From assembly GCA_016704445.1 (NCBI GenBank), contig JADJAE010000150.1, positions 1-64,000 of the forward strand: a stretch of 64,000 nt of DNA, written 5' to 3'. This document shows positions 26,618-35,252 of the stretch, piece by piece. Both the position numbers and the translations under genes were made by a program. The DNA comes from Deltaproteobacteria bacterium (lineage in GTDB: Bacteria > Myxococcota_A > Polyangia > Polyangiales > Ga0077539). The first letter of the stretch is position 1. Every line of letters starts with the position of its first letter. The notes under the pieces were generated by a model that worked only from the letters and a program-made list of their open reading frames with translations, ran no database searches and was not told where the DNA came from.

Positions 26618-29556
26618 ATGTCACTCAGATGGATGCGGAGAGCCCTGACTCTTGCTGCGCTTGCAGCAACGGTCGGGGCATGCGCCGGCCCCGCGGGGCC
26701 GGCCGGGAACAGTTGCACGCTTCGATCGGACGACGCCGGTGGCGGCGCGACGATCACGCGTGCTCGGACGGGATGACCGTCCGTCTCACCAACGGCGCCA
26801 ACGGCGCCAACGGCACCAACGGCGCCAACGGCACGGACGGGATGTCGTGCACGGTGAGCGTGGGCGACGCCGGCGGGCGAGTCATCCGCTGTGCCGACGG
26901 CACCACGGTGACCGTCAACGACGGCCAGAGCGCGAACTGTACCGTCTCGACGGACCTCGACTCCGGCGTGCGCACCATCCGGTGCAGCGACGGCACGGTC
27001 ACCACGCTCCGTAACGGGACGCCGGGTACCGACGGTCTCGGCGTGCGGGTCGGCCAGCGGCACGGCCTCGCGCATATCCTCTCGACGGGCGAGTACGCCA
27101 ACGGCGCGAAGGTTCTCGCGCGCGCGGCGATCACCTCCGCGACCGCCGACCCGGCGGGCGTGGTCACGGTGAACTTCACCGTCGCGACCCAGGGCGGCGC
27201 ACCGATCACGGACGTGCCGGCCATCAGCGCCAACATCGCCAAGCTCGTGCCCGCGGCCACCACCGAGGCGACCAACCACTGGATGCCTTACATCTGGGCG
27301 ACCGAGACCGTGCCCGCGACCGGGACCTTCCCCAACCCGGCGGGCACCACGGCGCTGCAGGCGACGCGGGAGACCAACGGCACGCTGACCAACAACCGCG
27401 ACGGCTCGTACAGGTACGTGTTCCGCACGAACCTCACCAGCGCGCGCATGGGCACCTCGCCCGTCACCTACGAGCGCAACCGCACGCACCGCATCGTCAT
27501 CATGATGGGCGGCCACAGCGGCGCGACGGCCGACGCCCACCTCGACTTCGTCCCCGACGGGACGGCGATCACCGAGCGGCGCAACATCATCCAGACGTCG
27601 AACTGCCAGTCGTGCCACAACGAGAACGAGTTCCGCGGTCACGGCGGTGACCGGCTCTCCGTCGAGGCGTGCACCAGCTGCCACGTCCCGGGCGCCCGCG
27701 ACGCCAACAGCGGCAACAGCCTCGCGCTCGACGAGATGATCCACAAGATCCACGCCGGCGCCGAGCTGCCCTCCGTGCGCGGCGCCGACGGCATCCGCTA
27801 CGACAACCCCGCCACGCCGGCCAACGAGGCCGCGGACAACGGCTCGTACGCCATCTACGGCTACCGGGGCACCCGCGCCTCGTGGGAGCACGCGGAGTTT
27901 CCGTCGGTGCTCTCGAACTGCACCAAGTGCCACCAGGGCAGCGGCGCGCAGGTCGACAACTGGATGAACAACCCGTCGCGCACGTCGTGTGGCTCCTGCC
28001 ATGACAACGTGAACTTCGCGACGGGCATCAACCACGTCGGCGGCGTGCAGACCAACGACGCGACCTGCCGCACCTGCCACAACGCGAGCGGCCCGCAGGG
28101 GCTGATCCAGTCGCCCGTCGCCACGATGCACGACTGGACCAACCGTGACGTGCGCAACAAGCCGGAGTTCAACGCGACGGTCACCGTCTCGGCGCCGGCC
28201 AACGGGATGTTCTTCGTCCGCGGCGAGTCGCCGGTCGTCACGATCGTGCTGCGCGACGCGGTCAGCGGCACCCTCATCGACCACACCACCGTGGCCGAGG
28301 ATCCGACCGCCGAGGGCTGCCCCGCCCCCAGCGCCACCAACCCGCTGGGCGGACCGTGCCCGGCGCGTGACGGGCTCTTCCGCACCGCCTCGCTCTTCGT
28401 CTCGGGTCCGCGCGCGCGCCGCATGCCGGTGCTCACCACCGCGGCTCGCTCGCAGCTCTTCAGCAGCACGGCGGGTCCCTTCGACCTGAGCGCGGCGGGC
28501 GGCTCGCTCATCGTCCAGTTCGATCAGGGCCTCGGGGTCCACACCGTCAACTCCACCGGCGGCGACGTCCTCGCCGCGGGTACCGTCACGGTGCCCGTGT
28601 CGAGCGGCACCTTCGCCAGCGCCGCCGCGGCCACCTCGGCCGAGGTGGTGGCGTGGCTCAACCGCAACACGGCCTTCGCCGCGCGCGGCATCGCCTGGGT
28701 CGAGAGCAACGGCAGGGTCGGCATCCGCAGCCGCAACCTCGGCACCGTGTTCTCGATCCAGCTCCAGGCGAGCACGGTGGCGACCTCGGTCTTCGCCGGC
28801 GACATCCTGGCTCACATGCCGACGGGCTCCTCGCCGTCGAACAACGTCAGCCGCCGCACCGTCGCGGCCAACCAGGACCCGCGCGTGTCGTACACGGCCG
28901 GCGCGATCCGCTACCAGCTCGACCCCGTCGACGACCTCACGCCCGGCACGTACATCGCCAGCATCGAGATCAACGACCGGGGCAACCTCAGCTCGTCGGA
29001 CTACCAGACCCCGTCGATCGCTCGCGTGAACTTCCAGGTCGGCCAGGCGACCGAGTCGCGCGCCCCCGCGGGCAACTGCGCATCTTGTCACCAGGGTCCG
29101 GACGGTCGCGGCTTCGTGCTCGACTTCGTGCGGCACCACAAGATCTTCAACAACACCGCCATCGACCAGTGCGGCGCCTGCCACGACTACCAGCCCCAGA
29201 CGGCGGCGGGCGCGGCATGGACGGGCGCGGGTCCGATCTCTCGCCGCGTTCACGCGGTGCACGCGGCCTCGGCGGAGCTGAACTTCCCGCTCTCGACGGT
29301 CGGCTACTCCAACGGCGACCCGGTGCCGGGGCGCAACTGGAACCTTCCCTTCCCGCAGGATCTGCGTACGTGCGAGTCGTGCCATCCCGCGGCCACCACG
29401 AGCGGAACCTGGCAGACCATGGCCGCTCGCCTGCCCTGCGGCGGCTGCCATGACTCCGACGCGGCCACCAGCCACATGCGGCTGCAGACCTACGACCCGA
29501 CGCCCGCGACCCCGTGGAGCGGCGACGAGGTCGAGTCCTGCACCGTCTGCCACTGA
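26618..29556 (+). CDS. OmcA/MtrC-like decaheme c-type cytochrome lipoprotein (one frameshift)
   Basis: This is a surface lipoprotein (ALTLAALAATVGACAGPAGP, lipobox VGAC) of the OmcA/MtrC decaheme type, which passes electrons to extracellular acceptors. There are exactly ten CxxCH sites in two blocks of five: CQSCH, CTSCH, CTKCH, CGSCH, CRTCH (about 27600-28085), then CASCH, CGACH, CESCH, CGGCH, CTVCH (about 29080-29555). A long beta-rich region lies between them, matching the split pentaheme layout of the family. Near the N-terminus is a collagen-like (NGA/NGT)n run (about 26785-26840). A frame change is needed near 26757 (GATIT / CSDGMTVRL), because the good Shine-Dalgarno sequence and signal peptide are in one frame and the rest in another. 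A PPIase lipoprotein gene follows on the same strand. Confidence 0.85.
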
Positions 29557-29565
29557 CGCCTCGCT

Positions 29566-29599
29566 GAGCGGCCTCGCCGCTCCGACGGTGTAACCGTCG
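29566..29599 (+). terminator. Double hairpin after the decaheme gene
   Basis: Two adjacent perfect stems, GAGCGG-CCTCG-CCGCTC (29566-29582) and CGACGGT-GTA-ACCGTCG (29583-29599), follow the stop codon. There is no T-run, so this is at best a weak or factor-assisted terminator or an mRNA-stabilising structure. Confidence 0.4.
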
Positions 29600-29637
29600 C
29601 TGCGGTGCGGTCCTTGCTCAAGCCGGTGGGTGCCATC

Positions 29638-30537
29638 ATGACCCACCGCGCGCCTCCCTCCCTCCTCCTCGTTCTCCTCCCCCTCCTCGGCGCGTGCCGA
29701 TCGGCGCCTCCGCAGGCTCGTGCCGCGGAGGCCACGCCCGCGCAGCCCGCGACCCCGGTCGCCGCCGAGGTGCTCGCCACCGTCAACGGCGTCGCGATCA
29801 CCCGCCAGGAGGTCGTCGGCGCGGCGCGCGGGCCCTCCGCCCACGGCGGCACCGGCGCGGCCGAGACGCCCGCCGAGACGCTCGAGCGGCTCATCCAGGA
29901 GGAGCTGCGCGCGCAGCGGGCCGCGCGCATGGGGCTCGACCGCGACCCGACGTTTCGCGCCGACCTGGCGCGCGCCGAGGCGAGCCTGCGAGGGTGGCGT
30001 CGCACCCAGCTCGCGACGCTGCTGGACACCCACGAGCAGGTCGCGAGGCCCGAGGTGAGCGAGGCCGAGGCGCGGGCCTTCTACGACGCCAACGTGCCGC
30101 GCATCCGCACCGAGGTGCGCGTCGCGCAGATCCTGCTGCGCGACGAGGCGGCCATCGCGCGTGCGCTCGCCGAGGTGCGCGGGGGGACGGCCTTCGAGGA
30201 GGTGGCGCGTCGCCAGTTCGCGTCGCTGCCGCCGGCCGCCGGCCGCCCGTGGGACCTCGGCTACCTCCGCTGGAACCTCCTGCCCGCCGCGTGGCGCGAC
30301 CTCGCGTACACCCTGCCCGTGGGGCAGACGAGCGACGTGCTCCGCGGCCCCAACAACCGCTTCTGGATCATCAACGTGGTCGACCGGCGAGAGCGCCCGG
30401 AGCTCACCTTCGAGGCGATGCGCGTGGCGATCACGCAGACGCTCCAGGAGGAGCGCCGGCTCGCGGTGCGCACCGGGGAGAGAGAAGACCTGCGCCGCGA
30501 CGCGCGCATCGTCTACGTGGGCGGCCGCGCCCCCTGA
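29638..30537 (+). CDS. SurA/PrsA-like peptidyl-prolyl isomerase lipoprotein
   Basis: The 299-residue product has a lipoprotein signal (PPSLLLVLLPLLGACRS). An N-terminal helical chaperone region (VNGVAITRQEVVGAAR, LERLIQEELRAQRAARMGLD) precedes a parvulin-type rotamase domain: TEVRVAQILLRDEAAIAR, TAFEEVARRQF, GRPWDLGYLRWNLLP and PVGQTSDVLRGPNNRFWIIN. Such proteins assist folding outside the cytoplasmic membrane. The GDLG signature is replaced by WDLGYL, as in some divergent members. ATG 29638 was chosen because an earlier in-frame start (29605) would extend the signal peptide. It follows the decaheme cytochrome by 81 bases and may help it fold; that link is inferred from position only. Confidence 0.8.
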   Translation: MTHRAPPSLLLVLLPLLGACRSAPPQARAAEATPAQPATPVAAEVLATVNGVAITRQEVVGAARGPSAHGGTGAAETPAETLERLIQEELRAQRAARMGLDRDPTFRADLARAEASLRGWRRTQLATLLDTHEQVARPEVSEAEARAFYDANVPRIRTEVRVAQILLRDEAAIARALAEVRGGTAFEEVARRQFASLPPAAGRPWDLGYLRWNLLPAAWRDLAYTLPVGQTSDVLRGPNNRFWIINVVDRRERPELTFEAMRVAITQTLQEERRLAVRTGEREDLRRDARIVYVGGRAP

Positions 30538-30565
30538 GGCGACGGTCGGAGTTGAGGGGAGACGG

Positions 30566-30593
30566 TTGACACCCGCGGCGCGGGACCGGATAC
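30566..30593 (+). promoter_or_regulatory. Possible promoter upstream of the NCS2 permease
   Basis: TTGACA at 30566-30571 is followed after 16 bases by GGATAC at 30588-30593. The -35 is perfect, the -10 weak. It would give a leader of about 45 bases. Confidence 0.4.
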
Positions 30594-30642
30594 CCGCCCT
30601 CGTCGGCGTGGGCGCCGACACGCAGGGGGCCCCTCAGATCTT

Positions 30643-31929
30643 ATGAGCAGACTCTTCCAATGGCGCGAGGTCTCCGCGACCGGCGACGCCGTCGTCGGCC
30701 CGGACGAGCGCCTCTCGTGGCCGCAGACCGTCGCCATGGGGGCGCAGCACGTCGTCGCGATGTTCGGCGCGACGGCGCTCGCGCCCATCCTGATGGGCTT
30801 CAACCCCAACGTCGCGATCCTGACGAGCGGCGTGGGCACCCTGCTCTTCTTCCTGGTGACGGGCGGGCGCGTGCCGAGCTACCTCGGATCGAGCTTCGCC
30901 TTCATCAGCGTGGTGATCGCGGCGAGCGGCTACTCGGGCAGGGGGCCCAACCCGAACATCGCCATCGCCCTCGGCGGGGTCATCGCGTGCGGCGCGCTGC
31001 TCATCGTGTTCGGCGCGGTGGTGCAGGCGCTGGGCACGGGGTGGATCGAGCGCCTGATGCCGCCGGTGGTCACCGGCTCGGTGGTGGCGGTGATCGGGCT
31101 GAACCTCGCGTCGGTGCCGATCAAGAACATGGCCTCGGGCAACTTCGACGCGTGGATGCAGGCCGCGACCTTCCTCTGCGTCGGGGTGGTCGCGGTCTAT
31201 GCGCGCGGCATGGTGCAGCGGCTGTTGATCCTGGTGGGCCTGGTCGCCGCGACGCTGGTCTACGCCGCGCTCACCAACGGCCTGGGGCTGGGCAGGCCGG
31301 TCGACCTGAGCGGCGCCGCCCACGCGGCGTGGTTCGGGATGCCGGCCTTCACCGCGCCGGTGTTCTCGGCCGACGCGATGCTGCTGATCGCCCCGGTGGC
31401 CGTGGTCCTCGCGGCGGAGAACCTGGGGCACCTGAAGGCCATCACCGCGATGACGGGCCGCAACCTCGACCCGCTCATCGGGCGGGCGCTCATCGCCGAC
31501 GGCCTGGCCACGATGGTGAGCGGCGCGGCCGGTGGCACGGGGGTCACCACCTACGCCGAGAACATCGGCGTGATGGCGGCCACGCGCATCTACTCGACCG
31601 CCGTCTTCCTGGTGGCGGGGGCGATCGCCGTGGCGCTGGGGTTCAGCCCCAAGTTCGGGGCGCTCATCCAGGCCATTCCCCTGCCCGTGATGGGAGGCGT
31701 GAGCATCGTGGTGTTCGGCCTGATCGCGGTCGCCGGGGCCCGTATCTGGGTCGACGCCCGCGTCGACTTCTCGCAGCACCGCAACCTCATGGTGGCGGCC
31801 ATCTCGCTGATCGTCGGCACCGGCGACTTCACGCTGCGCTTCGGGCGCTTCGCCCTCGGCGGCATCGGGACCGCGACCTTCGGCGCGATCCTGCTCTACG
31901 CGCTGTTCGGCAGGTCGCGCAGACCCTGA
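30643..31929 (+). CDS. Uracil/xanthine permease (NCS2/UraA family)
   Basis: This 428-residue inner-membrane protein is an NCS2 nucleobase:proton symporter with the usual 12-14 TM segments. Signature regions are AMFGATALAPILMGFNPNV (helix 1 substrate region), VVTGSVVAVIGLNLASVPI, VLAAENLGHLKAITAMTGRN with the key Glu, and GGTGVTTYAENIGVMAATRI, the NCS2 family signature on helix 10. It is most like UraA/RutG uracil carriers, but exact base specificity cannot be assigned by eye. The N-terminal WREVSATGDAVVGPDERLSW is a normal cytoplasmic start. No pyrimidine gene is adjacent. It converges with the carbonic anhydrase gene, with 14 bases between the stops. Confidence 0.88.
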   Translation: MSRLFQWREVSATGDAVVGPDERLSWPQTVAMGAQHVVAMFGATALAPILMGFNPNVAILTSGVGTLLFFLVTGGRVPSYLGSSFAFISVVIAASGYSGRGPNPNIAIALGGVIACGALLIVFGAVVQALGTGWIERLMPPVVTGSVVAVIGLNLASVPIKNMASGNFDAWMQAATFLCVGVVAVYARGMVQRLLILVGLVAATLVYAALTNGLGLGRPVDLSGAAHAAWFGMPAFTAPVFSADAMLLIAPVAVVLAAENLGHLKAITAMTGRNLDPLIGRALIADGLATMVSGAAGGTGVTTYAENIGVMAATRIYSTAVFLVAGAIAVALGFSPKFGALIQAIPLPVMGGVSIVVFGLIAVAGARIWVDARVDFSQHRNLMVAAISLIVGTGDFTLRFGRFALGGIGTATFGAILLYALFGRSRRP

Positions 31930-31943
31930 GGCCCCGGCTCCGC

Positions 31944-32624
31944 TCAGCGTCCGGCCAGAGCGTGGGTGGGCCGCGGGACGAGCCGCCCGGAGTGGGTGTC
32001 GATGTGCACCTGCTCGACGCGCAGCGTGCCGTCGCGGAGGCGCGCGGCGATGTTGGGGCGCGCTCTGAACTCCGCTCTCCGGGCTTCGCGCTCGTCGACG
32101 CCCGCGGCGAGGTGGGGGTAGCGCACCCGCAGCACTGGGTCGCTCGCGACGCGGTCGGCGGCGCACTCCGAGTGGGTGGTGAGCACGACGACCTCGACGC
32201 CGTTGTCGACCGCGAGCTCGAGCATCTCCTCCTCGCGCTCGCTCATCACCGAGCCGGCGAGGCGCAGCACGTAGTAGTAGCGGCGCGTGTCGCCCACGAG
32301 CTCGTTGGTGTCGATGCGCGCGTCCATGCAGACGACCAGCGCCACGAGCGGGTGGTGCGTGCTCCTGGGGAAGAGGTCGCGCACTCGGGCCGCGAGGGCG
32401 TTGTGCGAGAGGACCTCCGCCCAGACCGCCGAGGGAGAGCGGTGCCCGTGCGGATGGATGGGATCCTGGAAGCGGTAGCCGATGTCGATGAGCGCGCCGC
32501 CGATCACGAAGTCGAGCTTGTCGCTGGTCATCACGGCGACGGCGCCGGCGAGGGTCGTCGCGCCGAGGAGGGCCACGATCACCGTGGCGCGTCGGGAGAG
32601 GTTGCGAAGACGTGGGAGAGCCAT
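31944..32624 (-). CDS. Membrane-anchored beta-carbonic-anhydrase-like protein
   Basis: The 226-residue protein has an N-terminal anchor or signal (ATVIVALLGATTLAGAVAVM) followed by a beta-carbonic anhydrase-like domain. The metal-site pattern is kept: Cys and Asp/Arg in VVCMDARIDT (canonical CxDSR) and His/Cys in TTHSECAA (canonical HxxCGA). Between them VLRLAGSVMSEREEEMLELA replaces the canonical RNAGG...S.EYA. It would interconvert CO2 and bicarbonate if zinc is bound, but the changed segments leave activity uncertain. Export to the envelope is unusual for beta-class enzymes, though precedents exist. The C-terminus is short and basic (HSGRLVPRPTHALAGR). No bicarbonate transporter is adjacent. 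Confidence 0.7.
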   Translation of the reverse strand: MALPRLRNLSRRATVIVALLGATTLAGAVAVMTSDKLDFVIGGALIDIGYRFQDPIHPHGHRSPSAVWAEVLSHNALAARVRDLFPRSTHHPLVALVVCMDARIDTNELVGDTRRYYYVLRLAGSVMSEREEEMLELAVDNGVEVVVLTTHSECAADRVASDPVLRVRYPHLAAGVDEREARRAEFRARPNIAARLRDGTLRVEQVHIDTHSGRLVPRPTHALAGR

Positions 32625-32681
32625 TGGGGAGTCCTCGGAGCTCGCAGTGAGGTGCTGCTTCCGTTCTGGTGTACCCCTCCG

Positions 32682-33728
32682 TCAGCCGGGGGGGGAATTC
32701 GCCGGCTGGTGGGTGCAGAGCGGGTCGTCGCCCAGCAGGTCGCCGCTCGCGAGGTACGCCCTGGCGCGCGAGCCGCCGCACGCGCTGCGCATCTCGCACA
32801 CGCCGCAGCGACCGTTGAACGAGTCCACGTCGCGCAGCGACAGGAAGAGCGGGGCCTCGCGGTAGATCTCGAGCGCGTCACGCTGGCGCACGTTGCCCGC
32901 GGCGACCGGCAGGAAGCCGGAGGGAAACACCTCGCCGTCGTGCGAGACGAACATGATCCCGTTGCCGTCGCGGATGCCCGCGGCGTGCCCGCGGCCGGGC
33001 GCGGCGAGCCTGCTCTCGGCCACGACCCGACGGAAGTGCGGCGCCTCGGTCGTGGTGACGACCATGCCTGGGACGGTGGCGCGCTCGGCGAGCCAGCGGA
33101 GCAGGTCGGTGCAGGCCGCGGGGGAGATCGGCTGGAGCACGACCCCGCGCCCGACGGTGACGAGGAAGAACAGGCTCCACCGGGCCGCGCCGATCTTGCG
33201 GGCGAGGAGCTCGATGCCGGGGATCTCCGCGAGGGTCTCCTCGGCGACGAGGGTGTTGACCTGGAAGGGCAGGCCGAGCTCCCGCGCCTGCTCGCCCGCG
33301 ATGAGGGTGCGGGTGAAGGTGCCCTCCACCCCGCGGATGCCATCGTGGATGGCCTCCGTCGCGCCGTCGATGGAGAGCGAGATCGCGTCGACGCCGGCCT
33401 CCTTCAAGGCCCGGATGGCCTCGCGGGTGAGCCGCGGCGTGGCGCTCGGCGAGACCGAGACCCCGAGCCCGAGCGAGCGGCCTTTGGCGATGAGCTCGAA
33501 GAGATCGGGGCGCTCCAGGGGGTCGCCCCCGGTGAGGACCACGTGGGGCTTCGGGTTTCCCGCCGCGAGCTGCTCGAGGAGCCGGAAGCCCTCGTCGGTG
33601 TCCAGCTCCTTTTTTGCGCGATGGGTCGCAGCTTCTGCACGACAGTGTCGGCAGGCGAGCCCGCACGCCCTGGTGATCTCCCAGTAGACGCGCATCGGAG
33701 CCTGGGAGAACGAGTATCGGCCGTTCAT
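32682..33728 (-). CDS. Radical SAM/SPASM-domain protein
   Basis: The 348-residue cytoplasmic enzyme has the radical-SAM cluster motif CGLACRHC (about residues 20-27) and the glycine-rich SAM-binding motif VVLTGGDPLERPDL. A C-terminal SPASM region (FNGRCGVCEMRSACGGSRAR then LLGDDPLC) should hold auxiliary Fe-S clusters. The layout resembles PqqE, MftC and AhbD, which modify peptides or tetrapyrroles; I cannot tell the substrate, and no precursor-peptide ORF is evident next to it. ATG 33728 is preferred over an upstream start at 33773, because a TAGGCGT -10-like element at 33736-33742 lies just before it and homology begins with VYWEITRAC. pqqC lies about 8 kb away, so a link to PQQ-type chemistry is only a possibility. 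Confidence 0.85.
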   Translation of the reverse strand: MNGRYSFSQAPMRVYWEITRACGLACRHCRAEAATHRAKKELDTDEGFRLLEQLAAGNPKPHVVLTGGDPLERPDLFELIAKGRSLGLGVSVSPSATPRLTREAIRALKEAGVDAISLSIDGATEAIHDGIRGVEGTFTRTLIAGEQARELGLPFQVNTLVAEETLAEIPGIELLARKIGAARWSLFFLVTVGRGVVLQPISPAACTDLLRWLAERATVPGMVVTTTEAPHFRRVVAESRLAAPGRGHAAGIRDGNGIMFVSHDGEVFPSGFLPVAAGNVRQRDALEIYREAPLFLSLRDVDSFNGRCGVCEMRSACGGSRARAYLASGDLLGDDPLCTHQPANSPPG

Positions 33729-33811
33729 ATTCGAGACGCCTACGCAAAGTCGCGGCCAACCCCCCTCATCCACGCCGGGGGGGTGTCATTCCCAACGGCC
33801 GCGAAGAGGCG

Positions 33812-33817
33812 TATCCA
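33812..33817 (+). promoter_or_regulatory. -10-like element next to the C1 peptidase start
   Basis: TATCCA(AT) at 33812-33819 lies 9 bases before ATG 33827, with no Shine-Dalgarno sequence between. It belongs to the same putative leaderless-promoter set. Confidence 0.4.
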
Positions 33818-33826
33818 ATCGCGCTC

Positions 33827-35095
33827 ATGAGCGTCATGTCTTCGGGTCTTCGTCGTTCCTGGTGGCTGGTCGCCTGCCTCTCGATGGGTCTCGCCACGAC
33901 GTCGTGCGCGGATGACGCCGCGATCGAGGACGACGCCGACGGCATCTCCGACCTCGTCGAGCCTGTCACCGACGTCAGCCACACCGACGTGCGCAACCAG
34001 TCGATCGGCAACTGCTGGTCGTACGCGTCCACCGGCTGGCTCGAGTCGCTCCACCGCGCCCGCACGGGCCAGTCGGTGAACGTCTCCGAGTCGTGGATCA
34101 CCTTCTGGGACTGGCACCGCAAGATCACCGGCACCGGCGTGACCACCAACGCCACCACGATGCGCAGCGAGGTCTCGACCAGCGGCTGGTGGGACTCCGC
34201 CATGACCATCCTCCGCGACCGCGGCGTGGTGATGGAGGCCGAGTTCATCCCCGAGGAGGCCGCCAGCGCTCGCTCGTCACGGCAGTCCGAGGCCCTCGCG
34301 GCGATCAACGCCGAGCTCAACGCGGACGGGCGCCTCGCCACCGCGACGGCGCGGCGCGACCCGCAGATCGTGCTCAACGTGCTCTTCGACGCCTGGCGCA
34401 TCAACGACGATGTGCGCGCGGAGGTGCGCCGGGTGTACGGCATCTCGGCGAGGCGCACCCTCGGCACCACGACCGCGACCCCCGCGACGTGGATGCGCAA
34501 GGTCACCAGCTTCCCGATCCGCACCTCGGTGGCGCGCAGCTCGACCGGTGCGCCCACGAGCTGGGACGGCTACCTCTCCGACGTGATCCCCGGCGGGCGC
34601 TACGCCTGGCGGAGCGTCTCGTACCCCAGCACGGCCTCGTCGCGCGTCGCGGTGCAGCGCCGGGTGATGCGCGCCCTCAACGCCGCGCAGCCCGTGCTGG
34701 TCTCGTGGCTCGTCGACTTCAACGCGCGCAGCGGATCGACGGGCGCCTTCGAGCTCGAGACCCTCCGCGCCGCGAGCGGCCCCGGCCGCCAGGGCGGTCA
34801 CCTCGTGACCACCGAGGACTACGAGGTCGTCGTGCGTCAGCCCGGCCAGACCGAGCGTCGGCTGCTCGCGGGACAGATGGCCTCGGCCGCCGACATGCGC
34901 CTCGCGGAGCAGTACGGCGAGATGGTCTTCCTGCGCATCAAGAACTCCTGGGGCACCTCGCAGGGCCCCCTCGGCGGCGCCTTCGGCGGCTACCACGACC
35001 TCTACACCTCGTACCTCAACGGTCCCATCCGTTGGACCGAGGCCAGCGCCGACCGCACGCCCCTCTCGTCCGTGATCATCCCATCGGGCTTCTGA
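33827..35095 (+). CDS. Secreted C1 (papain-fold) cysteine peptidase
   Basis: The 422-residue product carries a signal peptide (WWLVACLSMGLATTSC, possibly a lipobox) and a papain-like fold. The oxyanion Gln and nucleophile are in VRNQSIGNCWSYAS (Cys63), the catalytic His is in GRQGGHLVTTEDYEV (near residue 325), and the Asn is in FLRIKNSWGTSQG (near 374). All three catalytic positions are present, so it is probably active. The prodomain is very short (about 30 acidic residues, ADDAAIEDDADGISDLVEP), unlike typical papain zymogens, so its activity may be controlled differently. It is likely extracellular or on the cell surface. It stands alone between a divergent radical SAM gene and a downstream hybrid kinase with its own promoter. 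Confidence 0.83.
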   Translation: MSVMSSGLRRSWWLVACLSMGLATTSCADDAAIEDDADGISDLVEPVTDVSHTDVRNQSIGNCWSYASTGWLESLHRARTGQSVNVSESWITFWDWHRKITGTGVTTNATTMRSEVSTSGWWDSAMTILRDRGVVMEAEFIPEEAASARSSRQSEALAAINAELNADGRLATATARRDPQIVLNVLFDAWRINDDVRAEVRRVYGISARRTLGTTTATPATWMRKVTSFPIRTSVARSSTGAPTSWDGYLSDVIPGGRYAWRSVSYPSTASSRVAVQRRVMRALNAAQPVLVSWLVDFNARSGSTGAFELETLRAASGPGRQGGHLVTTEDYEVVVRQPGQTERRLLAGQMASAADMRLAEQYGEMVFLRIKNSWGTSQGPLGGAFGGYHDLYTSYLNGPIRWTEASADRTPLSSVIIPSGF

Positions 35096-35213
35096 TCCCC
35101 TGACGCAGTGCTCCGCGGCCCGACCGCCACGAGCTCCAGGGCGTGGCGGCCCTCCACGGGGCGACGGCGGACCGGGATCCGGGGCGAGCTCGGCATCCCC
35201 CGTCCTTGGAAGC

Positions 35214-35246
35214 TTGACGGAAGTCCCGGAAGCGGCGTGGTATCGG
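35214..35246 (+). promoter_or_regulatory. Promoter of the hybrid kinase gene
   Basis: TTGACG at 35214-35219 is followed after 18 bases by TGGTAT (35238-35243, overlapping TATCGG at 35241-35246). ATG 35253 lies 6-9 bases downstream with no Shine-Dalgarno sequence, so the transcript is probably leaderless. Confidence 0.5.
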
Positions 35247-35252
35247 CGACCG

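Noticed and set aside
26365..30621. A 1418-codon open frame on the minus strand
   Set aside because: It runs antisense to the decaheme cytochrome and PPIase genes; Arg/Gly/Val-rich with no domain, caused by high GC.
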